Below the pieces are notes generated by a model. That model was given only the letters and a program-made list of their open reading frames with translations. It had not been told where the DNA came from and did no database searches. Below, piece by piece: positions 18,758 to 29,873 of a stretch of 64,000 nt of DNA (position 1 is its first letter; each line of letters begins with the position of its first letter). The position numbers and the translations under genes were made by a program. Origin of the DNA: Phymatolithon calcareum (lineage: Eukaryota > Rhodophyta > Florideophyceae > Hapalidiales); NCBI GenBank assembly GCA_977006965.1, contig OZ345356.1, positions 1,240,001 to 1,304,000 of the forward strand, written 5' to 3'.

Positions 18758-21700
18758 CAGATATTGGAGAATGGCAACGATGAACGTCGGGGGATCACCA
18801 GAAACCCCGGAGTACCTACATAAGATGGTACAAAATCACAAGGTCGACATTATCGGTCTAACGGAGACGCATCTGAGATCCGACACCCGCATTCGGACCG
18901 ATATGTTCTCAATAAACGCCCCAAGACCCGAACTGATAACGTCGGATGGGCCTCGTAACCAAGATCCCGGGTTAAGAAGGCGAGGTACAGCGAGAAACTT
19001 TGGCGGAGTATCACTGGTGTTCCGCAGTGGATGTGGAGTGAAACTAATCTTCAAGTATGCAAAGGTACACTTCCAAATCATTATCGCCCAACTAGGCAGC
19101 CTAAAAGTTGGGGTAGTGTACATGTCACCAAGGTCCACTCGTCAGGAAACCGACAAATGCCTCCAACTAATCAACAGGCACGCAAGGGGTCAAGCCATCA
19201 TCTGTGGTGACTGGAACGCAAGACACAAGATGTGGGACAGGCAGTCAAACAGAAGGGGCAACCAACTAGTCCAGTGGGCAGAAAGAAAAGGATGGGACAT
19301 TAGAGCAAGCAAAGGACCGACATTCCAGACGAAGAAGCACGGGAGCAATATCGACTTCTTCGTCACAAAAGGAATAACAATATCCGCACCAAAATCTCCA
19401 GAGGACATATGGACAGGGGCTACACAGCACAGGCCTGTATGTACGCGCCTTCGAAGCCGGCAAGTTCGTGACCCGAACCAGTATAAGCGACCAATCAGTG
19501 TAAGAGACCGAGATGACACACAAAGGAAAAATGAAATCAAGGAACGAATGCGTAGTCTCATTGAGGACCTCAAGGGAAGTATCTCCCCCGAATCGGTATC
19601 CGATATCTACAGGGAGACTGTGGACTTAGGAGGAAAGTCAAGAAAAGAATCGAAGAAAGAATTCGCGCTTCGTAAATACCAAGAAGGCATTCCCGGAGTC
19701 ATCGAAGACCTCAAAAAGTGCAAAAATGCAAGAGATCTACACCAGGGGTACAAGAGACTTGTTAAAACCTGGTGTGATCCGTGGAGAACTAGAAAACGCA
19801 CACCGGCACGCTATAAGTCATTTTGGAATACAGAGCTTGACAAAATGGCACTGAATCGGAAGAAACTTTACCGGAAAGCCAGATCATCCCAATCACCGGA
19901 AGACTGGGGCCGTTACCACGAGTGTAAGTACCAAATCAGAACCTTGGTGAACAAGAAGAAGAAAGAGCAGTATCAAGAATACATCGCCGAGCTCGAGGAG
20001 AAGGATGGACAAGCGGCTTTGAAGCAACTTGCCAAGATGAAAAAGAAAATTCGAAGAAGAAAGCTAAGAAACGAGATGACGGGAAGCCCCATGAATTGGG
20101 CGAAATTCTCAGCCCATATCTCAGCGACATGCCATAGCACCGAAAAGTGGCAACTCGGACTAAGAAAATTCTCCTGTACAGAGGACATGAGGACAAATAT
20201 TGAAGCGGCTATCCGTAAAGCACCAAACGGAAAGGCACCAGGCTTAGACGAGGTGAAGGCTGAAATGCTAAAAGTCGATATATCGCTCAACGCCGAAGTG
20301 CTTACAGCCTTGTGGGAGGCCTGCGGGAGGTGTGGAGACACGCCTCTGCACTGGCAGAAAGCGCTCCTCGTCCCAATACACAAGAAGGGGGCACATGAGG
20401 ACCCCGGAAACTACCGACCGATTTCTTTGCTGAGCCACGCAAGGAAAATTATTGAGACAGCTATCGATATGAAGCTGCGCACAGTATACGCAAACCACTG
20501 GTATCAGCTTGGGTTCCAAAAGGGGAAGAGCACTGAACTGGCCATCCTAAGAGCTACTGAGCTACTAAAAGAGGATCAGAGATGTGTAGCAGTATTGGAC
20601 CTTAAGGCTGCCTACGACACAGTACCGAGAGTACACCTGGTGAACAGAATGAGACAAGTACTGCCCAAGGAGATCTGCGCAATGGCAGAGGCGTTCTTGA
20701 CACCATCCTGGGTAGCAACAATTGGTGATGCGAACAGGAAGTGGTTTCTAGTGGACAGGGGAGTCCCACAAGGGTCCCCTCTCAGTCCAAGCCTCTACAA
20801 CATCTTCATGGATGAATTCGCAGAACGAATGAGCCGGGCATCAAAAACCTGGGCTGAAGTACCGGCTATCCTCTTCGCAGACGATGTTCTTCTCTCTGGG
20901 AAATCACCCGCGGCACTGCAAGGACTATTGGATATAGCTACCCAATGGGCACAAGACCGAGAGATGACTTGGAACACTAAACAAGGGAAAAGCGAAGTCC
21001 TCGAATCAGAAGAAACATTGGGCAAGATATTCAAGCTAGCGAACAAGGTGCTAGCACAAGTTCCGGAGGTCACGTACCTTGGAGTATCCCTAGACCCCGG
21101 AGGAGTTACAGATACGTTAATGCTGCAACGACTAAAGAAATCAAGGACGGCCGTGTACGAGTTGCGTACACTGGGAGTGTTCAAGAAAGGGCTGAGTATA
21201 CAGAAGTGTATTCAGATATACAAGGCACTAGTACAGCCACGCTGGGAGTACGCAATGCACTTAACGCCCTGGACAGAGGACGTACAAAATGCCGTCAAGG
21301 AAGTAGAAGCAACATTCTTCAATCAAGTATTCGGGCCACTGGCCCGAGGAAGGACAGATAGGCTCCGTCTCCTGTGCCGGATCCAGGCGGCCGCACATCG
21401 ACGAGAAATGTTGGCCTTCAAAATGCTGAGCAGGAACAAGGCGAAAGAACGTATGTATTCAAAGGAAGTGCCAGAAAGAAGAAACAACGATGAATGGCAG
21501 TACACGAAGAAAGATATCGCCGCGATGGAGACCAGAGAGCCGTTCGGTGAAGCGGTAAAGCATATCCAAGCAAACCAATCGTCGCAAGCACTTCGATCGA
21601 AATTTCTGGAAATGGAAGGAGACCGCCTAGAATCGAAGCGGAAAACAAAGATACCATACGACAAAACAAGAGAATTGCCAGCAATCCTCAAGTTCCCCAA

Positions 21701-21944
21701 GGTGAAGCACAGACAACTCGCACTGCAGTATGCCTGTGGCAGATTCCCACAGGTGTCAACAACAAGTATGACTTAAGAATTCGGCACCAGAGCCAGAGAG
21801 CATATGGAGACCCTTGAACGCACGCTAGCAGGGTACGAACTCGAAGGAGAAAAACGACTGGAAACAGAAAAGGCGCTAGATGAGCTCTTACTATTTAGCA
21901 AGACACTCATAGAACGCATGGAGAACGAAGAAGGCCTGTATTAA
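18717..21944 (+). pseudogene. LINE group A ORF2: APE endonuclease and reverse transcriptase, one premature stop
   Basis: About 1076 codons, or 1058 from the better-placed ATG at 18771, with a premature TAA at 21774-21776. The sister copy at 38658 has GAA there, so the ancestral residue is Glu. Endonuclease motifs: MNVGGSPETP, IGLTETH, GVVYMSP, GDWNARH, SNIDFF and TQH. RT motifs: KAPGLDEV, NYRPISLLSHARK, motif A LDLKAAYD (near residue 626), motif B GVPQGSPLSP, motif C LFADDV (near 719) and TYLGVS. The C-terminal region carries LCRIQAAAHRR and GRFPQVSTT. No RNase H domain is seen. The single stop removes only the last 56 residues, so this is a young copy. Confidence 0.92.
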
Positions 21945-22157
21945 TCCGCAGAATGCAAGGCAAAAAGTGGTCGAGTCCAAGCACCAACAATCCCGTAGAG
22001 GACTGAGATAGGACTACTTTGAGTCCTAAGTTTTCCCGTCTGCGATTCTAGTGGACGTTTTGTGAGCTACACAAAGGTAGGCAGCATCAGAGGAAGCCTT
22101 GCCCATATCTTCGGAAGTCTGTGGGGCTTTTAAATAAACTTGAAAGGAAAAAAAAAA

Positions 22158-22335
22158 GTTAGAATACTGTTGAAGTTCGGTAACTAATGCTTCCAAAGGT
22201 GCACCGTTTTCGGGTGTTAGAAGCCATGGCTTCTAACACTCGAAATGGACTATCATTCTCGCATTTTGACAAAAAGATTTAAAGAAAATATTCAAAAAAG
22301 AAAAATGTCCAATTCGGTTCCAGATTTGTCCAGTA
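22158..22335. repeat. U1 segment with short palindrome
   Basis: GTGTTAGAAGCC ATGG and its inverse arm (about 22214-22241) form a near-perfect palindrome. It is also present in U2 at about 45014-45041. Otherwise non-coding. Confidence 0.6.
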
Positions 22336-22602
22336 ATGGATATGGAGCACGAAAGGCTAACTAAGAATCCATGTAACAGCCGTGACGGAATGGCCTTCAA
22401 AATACTGTACGGGATTCGAAAACCCATCAAATCCGCAATTTGCTTCCTAGAAAAGAAACTGGTGTCAATGGATTCGGAACCTTCCGATCTATCGATTGCC
22501 ACCTTCATCTTAGAGGTGATCAGTTGCTCACTGCTGCAAGAGTACGCAAGAAAAAGGGGCGATTTAGGTGCAAAATATGATAGCTATCGTTTAGGGCAGT
22601 GA
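22336..22602 (+). CDS. Hypothetical 88-residue ORF, copy 1
   Basis: The ORF is kept at the same length in U2 (45137-45403). Between copies I count about three replacement and three silent differences, so there is no sign of purifying selection. It has a mixed hydrophobic and charged composition (IRKPIKSAICFLEKKL, LSIATFILEVISCSLL) and no recognised domain. Its survival in both copies may simply reflect a recent duplication. Confidence 0.3.
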   Translation: MDMEHERLTKNPCNSRDGMAFKILYGIRKPIKSAICFLEKKLVSMDSEPSDLSIATFILEVISCSLLQEYARKRGDLGAKYDSYRLGQ

Positions 22603-22609
22603 AAAGCAC

Positions 22610-22742
22610 TTCGCCTTTGGCCATGAAGTTACCCAGCGGCTAACACCGCACGCACGCTGGCCAAAAACTCGCGCCATTCGAACTCCGGACCTGCAGTTAG
22701 AATCTGTACTATAACCGCTATCCTATGCACTGGGCCTCGGCG
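22610..22742 (-). repeat. Degenerate tRNA-like sequence, possible SINE head, U1
   Basis: On the minus strand, GATAGCGGTTATAG resembles an A box and GGAGTTCGAATGG resembles a B box. Between them is an anticodon-like arm, ACAG-ATTCTAA-CTGC, whose 7-nt loop would read UCU. The stem has mismatches, so this is not a working tRNA. It is present at the same place in U2 (about 45412-45543). Confidence 0.45.
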
Positions 22743-23116
22743 CTCGGAGGATCGTAGCGAAATAGAAATTTGGCGCAATCCCGTATTCCCATTTCCCGGC
22801 TGTTACATGGATTCTTTGTTAATTTAATTTGAACGATTTTTATTCGAGGAATCAATGCGTGGAATAGATACGATCCTAATTAGTTGAAAATATTTACAAT
22901 AATTTTCCATGTATCGCAATTCACAGCAGCACATCAGCGCACACCCCTTCTAACTGTAACCGTTCTAACAGAAGCACCTGCAGAACTGAAATCGGTGTGT
23001 CTTTCCCGACCAAAAATCGACCTAAAAATGTCTAAATTTAAAGGTCGCTTGAAACTGAAATCCGTTATTTTTCGTTTGTTTTTAGCTGTGCGTTTAACTG
23101 AAAGTATCGGTACATA

Positions 23117-23375
23117 ATATGAGGATTTCGCTGTATCAAAAATTGTCGACAAAGCTTCGCCGCCAACCTTAATTCTAGTTATGTCTTACAAATAAAAGAG
23201 AGATGACGCTACATTAGGAACTCCGAATGTTCCCAAGATTTTCTTTTATTTCTCTGGTATTTTTATTATGCGATCTTCGCCCTTGTGTTTCCGTTTCATA
23301 CGGGCTGGACATGTGCTCGTGTATGAAAAATGTTATGTCACCGGGTCTGCGTTTCTCCCCCCTTAATATTCCCCT
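23117..23375. mobile_element. hAT-type MITE, left end deleted
   Basis: The right end reads CTGCGTTTCTCCCCCCTTAA and ATTCCCCTG, followed by GTTCGATC. Compared with the 357-bp copy in U2 (45928-46284), about 100 bp including the left terminus are missing here, joined at an ATAAT/AATTATGAGG-like short match. U3 lacks the MITE altogether (near 36850). Confidence 0.85.
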
Positions 23376-24055
23376 GGTTCGATCCACTGCTCAAACGATT
23401 TTAACACTTTTCTACATTCATGCTATGATAAGTCCCCCGGATTGAAATCCCTCTGCAACTGCAACTCGACTACCTGTCCCGAAGCGTTGAAGATAGAAGC
23501 GGTGTTCTGTATCATTGTTATCAAAGCGCAACTGTTCGTTTTGATGTGCCCAGTACCACCTTGGCTGAGTAAGTTGGCAACCCAAATTTTACCTGTTCTC
23601 ACAGAAGCTAATTCCGTGACGGTGATCCACGTAATGATCCTGCTTTGCTTTCCAAGGCTTGCACCCGAGCAACAGAAATAACTGTACTTTACAATCTTCG
23701 AAGAGGAGCCGGAAAGCGCAGATTATTGCATTTATGCCAAAAAGGATCAGTGAAACACAGCATTATGGTTTGCATTCTCTATTCCCTAGCCTTATTCCCA
23801 AAATGTAAGTGGCCACTCCTCGCGCAGTCCAAGGACAATGGAATGTTCGTGTATTTGTTTCCAACTAGTTGGAACGGAGCAGATGGACATTCGTTGTTGA
23901 ACGTTAATTCCACACTTCCGTGCTTCTCCTCTCTTGCATTTTATACGTAGGGTGTACAAGAATTGATTGCATGCTCTTGCCTCCACCGCCACCCCGCTCC
24001 GCAGTACTTCAGCGATTTTAGCAGCGCGGCCAGGGTATACTTGATTCATTATACC

Positions 24056-24784
24056 ATGGCACTCTCTCGCACTTGCCGCCAATCTCTTCTTTTCGTCCTT
24101 CTCTTAAGCCTCGCATCCGCCGATGTTACCTTCAGCGATCTTCCTGGCATCTACATGCTTCGAAAGGGCAATCTCGACTTATGCACCCAAAGGACAACAA
24201 TGGAGATTCTCAGCCAGACGAGGACAATTTCCACAGAGCAAATGTTGTTCAGCGATGCCACATGCGACAGCATTTATTTTTCATTGAGCGAATTGACCGG
24301 TGAGCCTCATTAGACAAGTGAACAAAAAGCCGCAATAGGTAGCATCATCAGCGGCGAAGGTTTTATTTGGTGTGTACCAACTGACTTGAGCGCTGTTTCC
24401 ATCCAATTCATAAGTCCCAGGAATAGCATCGTGTTCGACTTGCCAAATGACGTCACCCCGTACGAGATTCTTCCCGGCGAACAGTACCTTTTCCTTAAAG
24501 TTATAGGTGAAAGTGCATGTGTTTATCAACGCATCGCTGTGCGTACGCGAAAGACGGAAACATCGCCAAACTCGCCTTCTGAAGCAGGTTCGACAACTAC
24601 TGGTGTCGGAACAGGCTCGCGTAAGGGAAAGAAGAAGAAGAAGAAGAAGCGTGGAGTGAACAAATGGGCCTGGCTCGTTCCGGTCTTGATTGTTGCGGCT
24701 TTACTTGTTGCAGCGGCCGTCTACTTCTACAACAATAAGAGAAACAAAGAAGCAGCCCCAGCCCCAGAAGCAGCCCCTGTATAA
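24056..24784 (+). pseudogene. Single-pass membrane protein, U1 copy with nonsense codon
   Basis: Paralogue of the intact gene at 49129. The start ATG (CATTATACCATGGC) opens a signal peptide ending LLLSLASA. Codon 86 is TAG (24311-24313), where both other copies have TGG (Trp). The frame then stays open to TAA at 24784, 243 codons in all, and still encodes the linker, a Lys run longer than in the intact copy, the membrane segment WAWLVPVLIVAALLVAAAVY and the short tail. Only this single change breaks the gene, so inactivation is recent. Readthrough cannot be ruled out from sequence. Confidence 0.85.
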
Positions 24785-25765
24785 TCCACATCCACTGTAT
24801 AGTCGATGAGAGTAGCAATTTGGGTGAAGTCAAAACGAAATAAATTGTTTGATGCGACCCATTGAATTCTCAGTTTACCATACGCGTCGAGCACTCGGCC
24901 TGCTCTGGAAACGTTGCTCTGCAAGTCATGCGACTGGTGTGCTTGTTGTACTGGTCGTGCAATGGGTTGAAAATGTGACACAGCGAATCGGTGTTGTGGT
25001 GCATGCGGGAATTCTTGAGTACCACTTGCACTTCGTGGCATTCATAAAAGATTGCTCTTCTAGGTGTACACGCACGGTTATCTGAGCACCTCAAAACCTT
25101 GGACCATTAAAGCACATGTGCAGCGGTTGGCGCCGTTTATTGAGATGCTGTGATATGTGCAGTGCGTGGCGATCCGTTGGGATAGCGCTAAGCTCCCCCA
25201 TCGCATGGTGGCCTTTTGTCAAGGAGCCTCCTCACCTCGGCTTCAATATGCCCCCTCCGCAGGCTTCTGTTAAACTTTCTTGTGAAGGTTTCCGACGCGC
25301 TCCAAGGCTTCGATGGTCGAGCAAACCAGTGCTGGCTTTTGGGGACAGACTCTCTCCCAAGGGATTATGCACTGCCAAAATGCAAAGATACTAACGTAGG
25401 GGACGATATCAACTTGAGTTGCAGAAGAGATAAATGGCTGCAGCACTTTGATGGATAATAATTGGACGATGTTGCACTGCAGTAACGAGACCACGGCAAT
25501 TATGATCAATGATCATAATTGCTCAATTGAAAGTTAGCGAGACACAAGGCAGGCGCTCCGGAGGAGGCTTGTAAACTAGCAACTTTCAAACAGCTTCAAT
25601 TGGTTCATTTCAAAATGGTGAGATGAATCGGAAAACGGGTGGCTGGGTACTGCGCTTCCAAACCGAAGACAAAAGGTGTGACCGCACTCTTCCTTATGCT
25701 CATATTCTGGGATTGGCGCCATATCTCTTTAGAGTCGTTACAGTATTACGTCTTGATCAGCATGA
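24785..25765. other. 3' flank of the membrane-protein gene, conserved in U2 and U3
   Basis: An AAATAAATTG signal lies near 24837. The following stretch up to about 25500 is conserved in all three units but holds no convincing ORF. A palindrome, ATGATCAATGATCAT, lies near 25502-25516. U2 homology stops at about 25343, while U3 continues. Confidence 0.5.
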
Positions 25766-25769
25766 TTAA

Positions 25770-26064
25770 ACGCCAAGTTCGACAACATCATGTTGCTGAA
25801 CTAGGACTGTATCTCTGAAATCATTAACGTTGCTTGCGTGTATCGAGTCAGAATACCGAGGCCAATCTCGAAACAAAATCAAATTACAACACAAACGGTG
25901 GACAAACGCGCGTCCACGGGACACACGGTTCGACTGTCGGACGCTAGTATGATATCGCTGCTGGCCCTGTAGAAACTGAAAAGAACGCCGGCTAAGTTTT
26001 ACGTCGATGACAGGGATGGACTTATGTGTAAGTACATTCAACGTACAGTACAACCTGCTTAACG
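25770..26064. repeat. Dispersed repeat, inverted relative to 41100-41520
   Basis: This segment is a diverged reverse complement of 41100-41520 (for example CCATCCCTGTCATC there against GATGACAGGGATGG here). No coding capacity recognised. Probably a transposon fragment. Confidence 0.55.
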
Positions 26065-26414
26065 GAAGAAATGGGCAGTCAAGGATCATGGACAGTTGGA
26101 ACATTCAACAAAGTCCGGCAGAATGTCGTGCAAAGCGAGAGTTATCGACAGAGGAACAAGTAACTGCAGCGCTTTAGCTGCAGTTTCCTATTGTTCCTTC
26201 TCTATGTCTGCCCGTGAGCTCCTGGATGGAGCTGACGGGAATACTTGTTAGTACTCCGTCGGTGATCTGTCGACGGCGATGACCAAGTATCTATACATTA
26301 CAGTATCTAGTTTCAGTGCACTAACACATTGTACGACAAAGAAGCCTACATGGATCCCGGCAGAAGAGTTTGACGTGGCTAGAGCCATTGATGAGATTCT
26401 ATGTAATTCTGAAT
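26065..26414 (+). mobile_element. LINE group D 3' end, part 1 (split by the 26415-29916 insertion)
   Basis: It matches the minus-strand group D 3' UTR of X1 (8900-9060): GAAATGGGCAGTCAAGGATC, GACGTGGCTAGAGCCATTGA, GATTCTATGTAATTC. The match resumes at 29926, which proves that the intervening 3.5 kb was inserted into it. Confidence 0.8.
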
Positions 26415-26428
26415 GGACGCATATTTTC

Positions 26429-26574
26429 AGTGTCACTAATTCTCGCGTCTGTGTCACTAATCGCAAGAAAGACATTTCAGTGTCACTATTTTGCAAAATG
26501 ACACGTCAGTGTCACTAATCTAAAAAAACAGTGCCTTGGTGTCACTATTTTCCAAAAGTGTCATCTCAGTGTCA
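26429..26574. repeat. Subterminal tandem repeat (AGTGTCACTA units), left
   Basis: At least five diverged units of about 35-40 nt, each with (C)AGTGTCACTA followed by an A/T-rich spacer such as TTTTGCAAAA. The inverse-complement units occur at 29030-29065, 29423-29516 and 29874-29905. Confidence 0.85.
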
Positions 26575-28197
26575 CTAGTGTCTAGTTTACTGAAATTTTT
26601 CCTCAATTGAGGTAACGAAAATCATTTAATTTTTGCGCTTGAAAGCTACGCACTATCGGGCACATCAAAAGCGTCAAGCTCATGGATGTCTTCCACATGC
26701 TTCGCGAAGCAATTCCTGCCAGTAGACGTACCGCAAATGAATATTGCGGCACCTTCTAGCCTGTTACATGATGAGCACACCAGCGTTGTCTTCTTGACTT
26801 TGCAGACCCTGCAGTTCTTTTGCGAAGCAAAATTAGTCATCATGCCATCCGCAGTCTTCCTTTTCTTTCTCGTGGGGGTTAAGTGGGTTCCAACACCGCT
26901 CCCGGAGACAAAAATACGTTCAGGAGTGGTTGAGCGGCGACGAGTATGACGCGAATCGAACGAGTTATCGATGAGTTGCTCGGCCAGCACTTCATAATAC
27001 CTTCGTTGCGTCATGTGATCCTGATACTCTGCATGCGCATCGGAGAATAAAAGACAGCTGTCAACCGCACAAATCGCCTGGTAGTCTGCCATAGATCTGT
27101 CTTAGCGCTGAACTCAAATCTTGTCATGAGGACGAGGATTCCGAAAAACTTAATCAGCTCTGTGACCGTAGTCTCTTTTCGCGCGATTCATTTCAGCTTC
27201 GCGGACGTCCATGCTGCTATTTTTCGAAGGTGACCTTGCGGAAACATGGTCATAAAGCAATCATAGGGCGTGTGATGCCCAATACCACCATTTTCCGATA
27301 TAAAATCTCCATGTGGAGTGCGAACTGTCCAGAACTGACGTGGAATTCGTCCTCCAATCGGGCATAGAACTTGTCGCTCGTACCATGGCACCCCATGAGC
27401 AATATCGTTGGGTTCTCGGTCGGATGTGATGACATCGACTTCCTCTTGCGACACCTGGTCCCAAGAGCCTTGCATGGCGTAGGCGAGAGTGCCTGGTATA
27501 GGGCGTCCATAGCTTCTGAGGGTTGTATCGAAGCTTGTGTGCCGTTTTGGAGAGCTTGTGGTTGCGACTGGGGACAATAAACTGGCATTTGGCGAAGAAG
27601 ACGGACGACCACGAGTACTGTAAGCCGGATTTTGTGGTGCAGAGTTCTGCGTGCTGGGACTTGATACAAGCATTCGAGAGGACGGAGAACCTTCGTCAAC
27701 CTTTCCTGCCTTGATGTTAACAATCTTGAGTGTCTTAATCTTAGTTTTCTCAGTCGGTTTCTGAACTAGGACCCATTTCACGCGAAGCGATGTGCTTGCG
27801 CGCCCATTGATTTCATTCAATAGTACCTCCAGAACTGTGTCGTTCACCTTTTTTGACTTGGAAAAGGCTCCATAGAGCCTGCAACACTCTGCGAGACTGG
27901 TCACTGATGTTGCCTTAGTGTGTACGGACGCGCCGACCACTCGGCGCGGGTCTTTTTCTCGTGACATGGCAGGTCCGCTTCTTCTAACTGAAAATTGTAA
28001 TTTCGTTCCTACCGCCGAACGACGCCCATTTAAGGCCGTAGTTTGGGTCCTCTTCAGGCAGAACACAAGCCCGCCTTCCCAAAGTTGGCGCGAACTTTCT
28101 GTTTCGCATTCTTTGTACATACTTTTTTGAGCTTTCAAAAAGCCCCTCAATTGAGGGATTTATCCTCAATTGAGGTGGTTAGTAAACTAGACACTAG
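26575..28197 (-). mobile_element. Internally deleted piggyBac-type transposon, copy 1
   Basis: The ends are inverted: CTAGTGTCTAGTTTACT on the left and AGTAAACTAGACACTAG on the right, each followed inward by CCTCAATTGAGG. CTAG occurs at both outer ends, so it may be a 4-bp TSD or part of the TIR. The TTAA typical of piggyBac is not present. The coding remnant is on the minus strand. Confidence 0.85.
26646..28150 (-). pseudogene. piggyBac-like transposase with the DDE core deleted
   Basis: Minus strand. The N-terminal ORF (28150-27188) has a long low-complexity region, then TPYDCFMTMFPQGHLRKIAAW, matching the start of the piggyBac domain (xxxxFxxxFPxxxLxxIxxxT). Another frame near 27150 reads LIKFFGILVLM and DLWQTT, the next conserved block. 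The ORF at 27092-26646 jumps to the C-terminus: AICAVDSCLLFSD, RYYEVLAEQLID, and a cysteine cluster CRVCKVKKTTLVCSSC with FICGTSTGRNCF and H residues, like the zinc-binding tail of protist piggyBac proteins. Roughly 250 residues with the catalytic Asp residues are absent, so it cannot transpose itself. Confidence 0.85.
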
Positions 28198-29029
28198 CAA
28201 ACGGATCGACCATGTCACTAAAAATTACAGAAGAAGCCAGAAATGTACAATTTTCGGGGAAATAGTTATTGAAAAGTCTATTCATGTTGTAAAAATTTGG
28301 CAAGGGTTAATACTCCTTGCCGAGTCCACGTTTCGCAAGCTCCAGGCGTTGTGCACAAGGGTTTTGAGAATCTTTATGATACTCATCGGGTGGTAATGTT
28401 TATCTTTGGAACGGTCTAATCACGACAAAGTCGAATTGGCCTATAACGTAGATAAATCGGGCCAAAGAGAAACTTTTGCAGCAGTGTTCTGTGGTCAATG
28501 GCAAAGCTTTCGCAAAACCGCAGGCATGATTAATGGCTCTGAACAGTAAACTTATGCAATAAGCTCAAGTTTTCCTCGGGAATGATCTGCGCCATAAAAC
28601 TGAAGGCCTGCAGTTTATTGAAGCAGAATATTCCCCATGAAATCTTGAGCTCCAGCTAAATTAAGGAGTTAGAAGACGGCAAACTGTACCAGTGGTTAGT
28701 GTACACATCGACCAGCTTAATATCGATAGCAGTCGCGAGAATTTCCTTGCTTGGCGATAATTTTCCAGTTTCTCGGTTGTCCCTTTCCTTTGTCTTGGAA
28801 CGAGGAGTGCTTTCTGCAAGTGCCGAGGCATGTACAGTACTGCAGCTGCACCAACAGCAGGCTCTCTATGCGGCCGTAATCAAGACCGCATTCAGAAATG
28901 CATTTAAGTTCAGCATTCGATATGTGTAGTATAACGAAAATCTATTCACATGATCGGCATTGATATTTTCGAAAAGTCTTCTGAAACTTTTCCCAAAGAG
29001 CATAATTATGTCTTATTGAGTTGCTTTTA
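28198..29029. other. Interior of the MULE-like element
   Basis: No intact gene. A decayed transposase-like fragment is possible at 28430-28490 on the plus strand. Other frames are full of stops. Confidence 0.35.
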
Positions 29030-29065
29030 GTGACACAGAAGAACGATTTTTAGGATTAGTGACAC

Positions 29066-29422
29066 CAGGGGAGTGTTATGGGGGGGAGTAACACGAACCC
29101 CTTATCATACCGATTTTTTGGATTTGCGTCTATAGTGTGTGTTTGATATAATTTTGCAGAGATTAATTGCTTCATAAAAAGGAGAATGAAAGCTGAAAAT
29201 ATGGCCCTCGTTCCCGGAACATTGGGAGTTGCCAATGTAGCGGTCGCTCTCGTTGCAGTATTCGATTTTCTGGTGAAAAACAATAGAAATATTCTGTAAA
29301 CAAGAGTTATTATTGATACAGCCTGAACTCATAATTTTTGCCGGCACATCAATGTCATGCTTTTGCAGACAAGTTTTGAAACAAAAAAAAACCGTGTTAC
29401 TCCCCCCCATAACATTCCCCTG
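29066..29422. mobile_element. hAT-type MITE, copy 1 of an inverted pair
   Basis: 357 bp with termini CAGGGGAGTGTTATGGGGGG and the inverse GTTACTCCCCCCCATAACAT. It is flanked on both sides by GTGACAC from the surrounding tandem repeat. CAGGG termini and an approximately 8-bp TSD fit hAT elements. No transposase is encoded. Confidence 0.85.
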
Positions 29423-29516
29423 GTGACACTGAGCCATCGTTTCTCAGAATAGTGACACTGAAGTGCTGTTTTTCATATTAGTGACACTGACGTGCTGTTT
29501 TTCAATTTAGTGACAC

Positions 29517-29873
29517 CAGGGGAATGTTATGGGGGGGAGTAACACGGTTTTTTTTTGTTTCAAAACTTGTCTGCAAAAGCATGACATTGATGTGCCGGCA
29601 AAAATTATGAGTTCAGGCTGTATCAATAATAACTCTTGTTTACAGAATATTTCTATTGTTTTTCACCAGAAAATCGAATACTGCAACGAGAGCGACCGCT
29701 ACATTGGCAACTCCCAATGTTCCGGGAACGAGGGCCATATTTTCAGCTTTCATTCTCCTTTTTATGAAGCAATTAATCTCTGCAAAATTATATCAAACAC
29801 ACACTATAGACGCAAATCCAAAAAATCGGTATGATAAGGGGTTCGTGTTACTCCCCCCCATAACACTCCCCTG
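29517..29873. mobile_element. hAT-type MITE, copy 2, inverted and identical
   Basis: The same 357-bp element in opposite orientation, with no difference from copy 1 that I could find by eye. It is also flanked by GTGACAC. Together with 29066-29422 it forms a large inverted repeat with a 94-bp spacer of tandem-repeat units. Confidence 0.88.

Larger units (their letters stand above)
18478..22157 (+). mobile_element. LINE group A retrotransposon, 5'-truncated in ORF1
   Basis: Flanked by the direct repeat AAGTTAGAATA (18467-18477 and 22156-22166) with a 3' A run. The intact target site is present in U2 at 44957-44967, giving an exact before-and-after pair. It contains the last 91 codons of ORF1, full ORF2 and a 3' UTR with the stem CGTC/GACG and the end GGGGCTTTTAAATAAACTTG. 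A truncated sister copy lies at 38658-39360. Confidence 0.95.
15094..25545. repeat. Duplicated unit U1 (direct copy of U2 at 41583-50703)
   Basis: Apart from later insertions, 15094-18477 plus 22158-25343 matches 41583-50703 in the same order and orientation with few substitutions. It includes a secreted-peptide gene, an RTE-like insertion, LINE tails, a tRNA-like sequence, a hAT MITE and a membrane-protein gene. From about 25344 to 25545 homology continues with U3 (39830-40505) instead of U2. U1 alone carries the LINE A insertion. U2 alone carries the solo LTR, the piggyBac and the RTE-like insertion at 49924. Confidence 0.95.

Noticed and set aside
23378-23388. B-box-like GGTTCGATCC
   Set aside because: It is the target-site duplication next to a hAT MITE. 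No A box or tRNA fold is present.
26429-26574. CRISPR-like array
   Set aside because: The units are diverged, spacers are A/T-rich and not unique, and the context is a eukaryotic transposon terminus.
27371-27714. Plus-strand ORFs across the piggyBac remnant
   Set aside because: Antisense shadows of the transposase frame.
29105-29437. 110-residue ORF, repeated inverted at 29529
   Set aside because: It is only the translation of the MITE and of its inverted copy. It has no domain and ends at the MITE edges.
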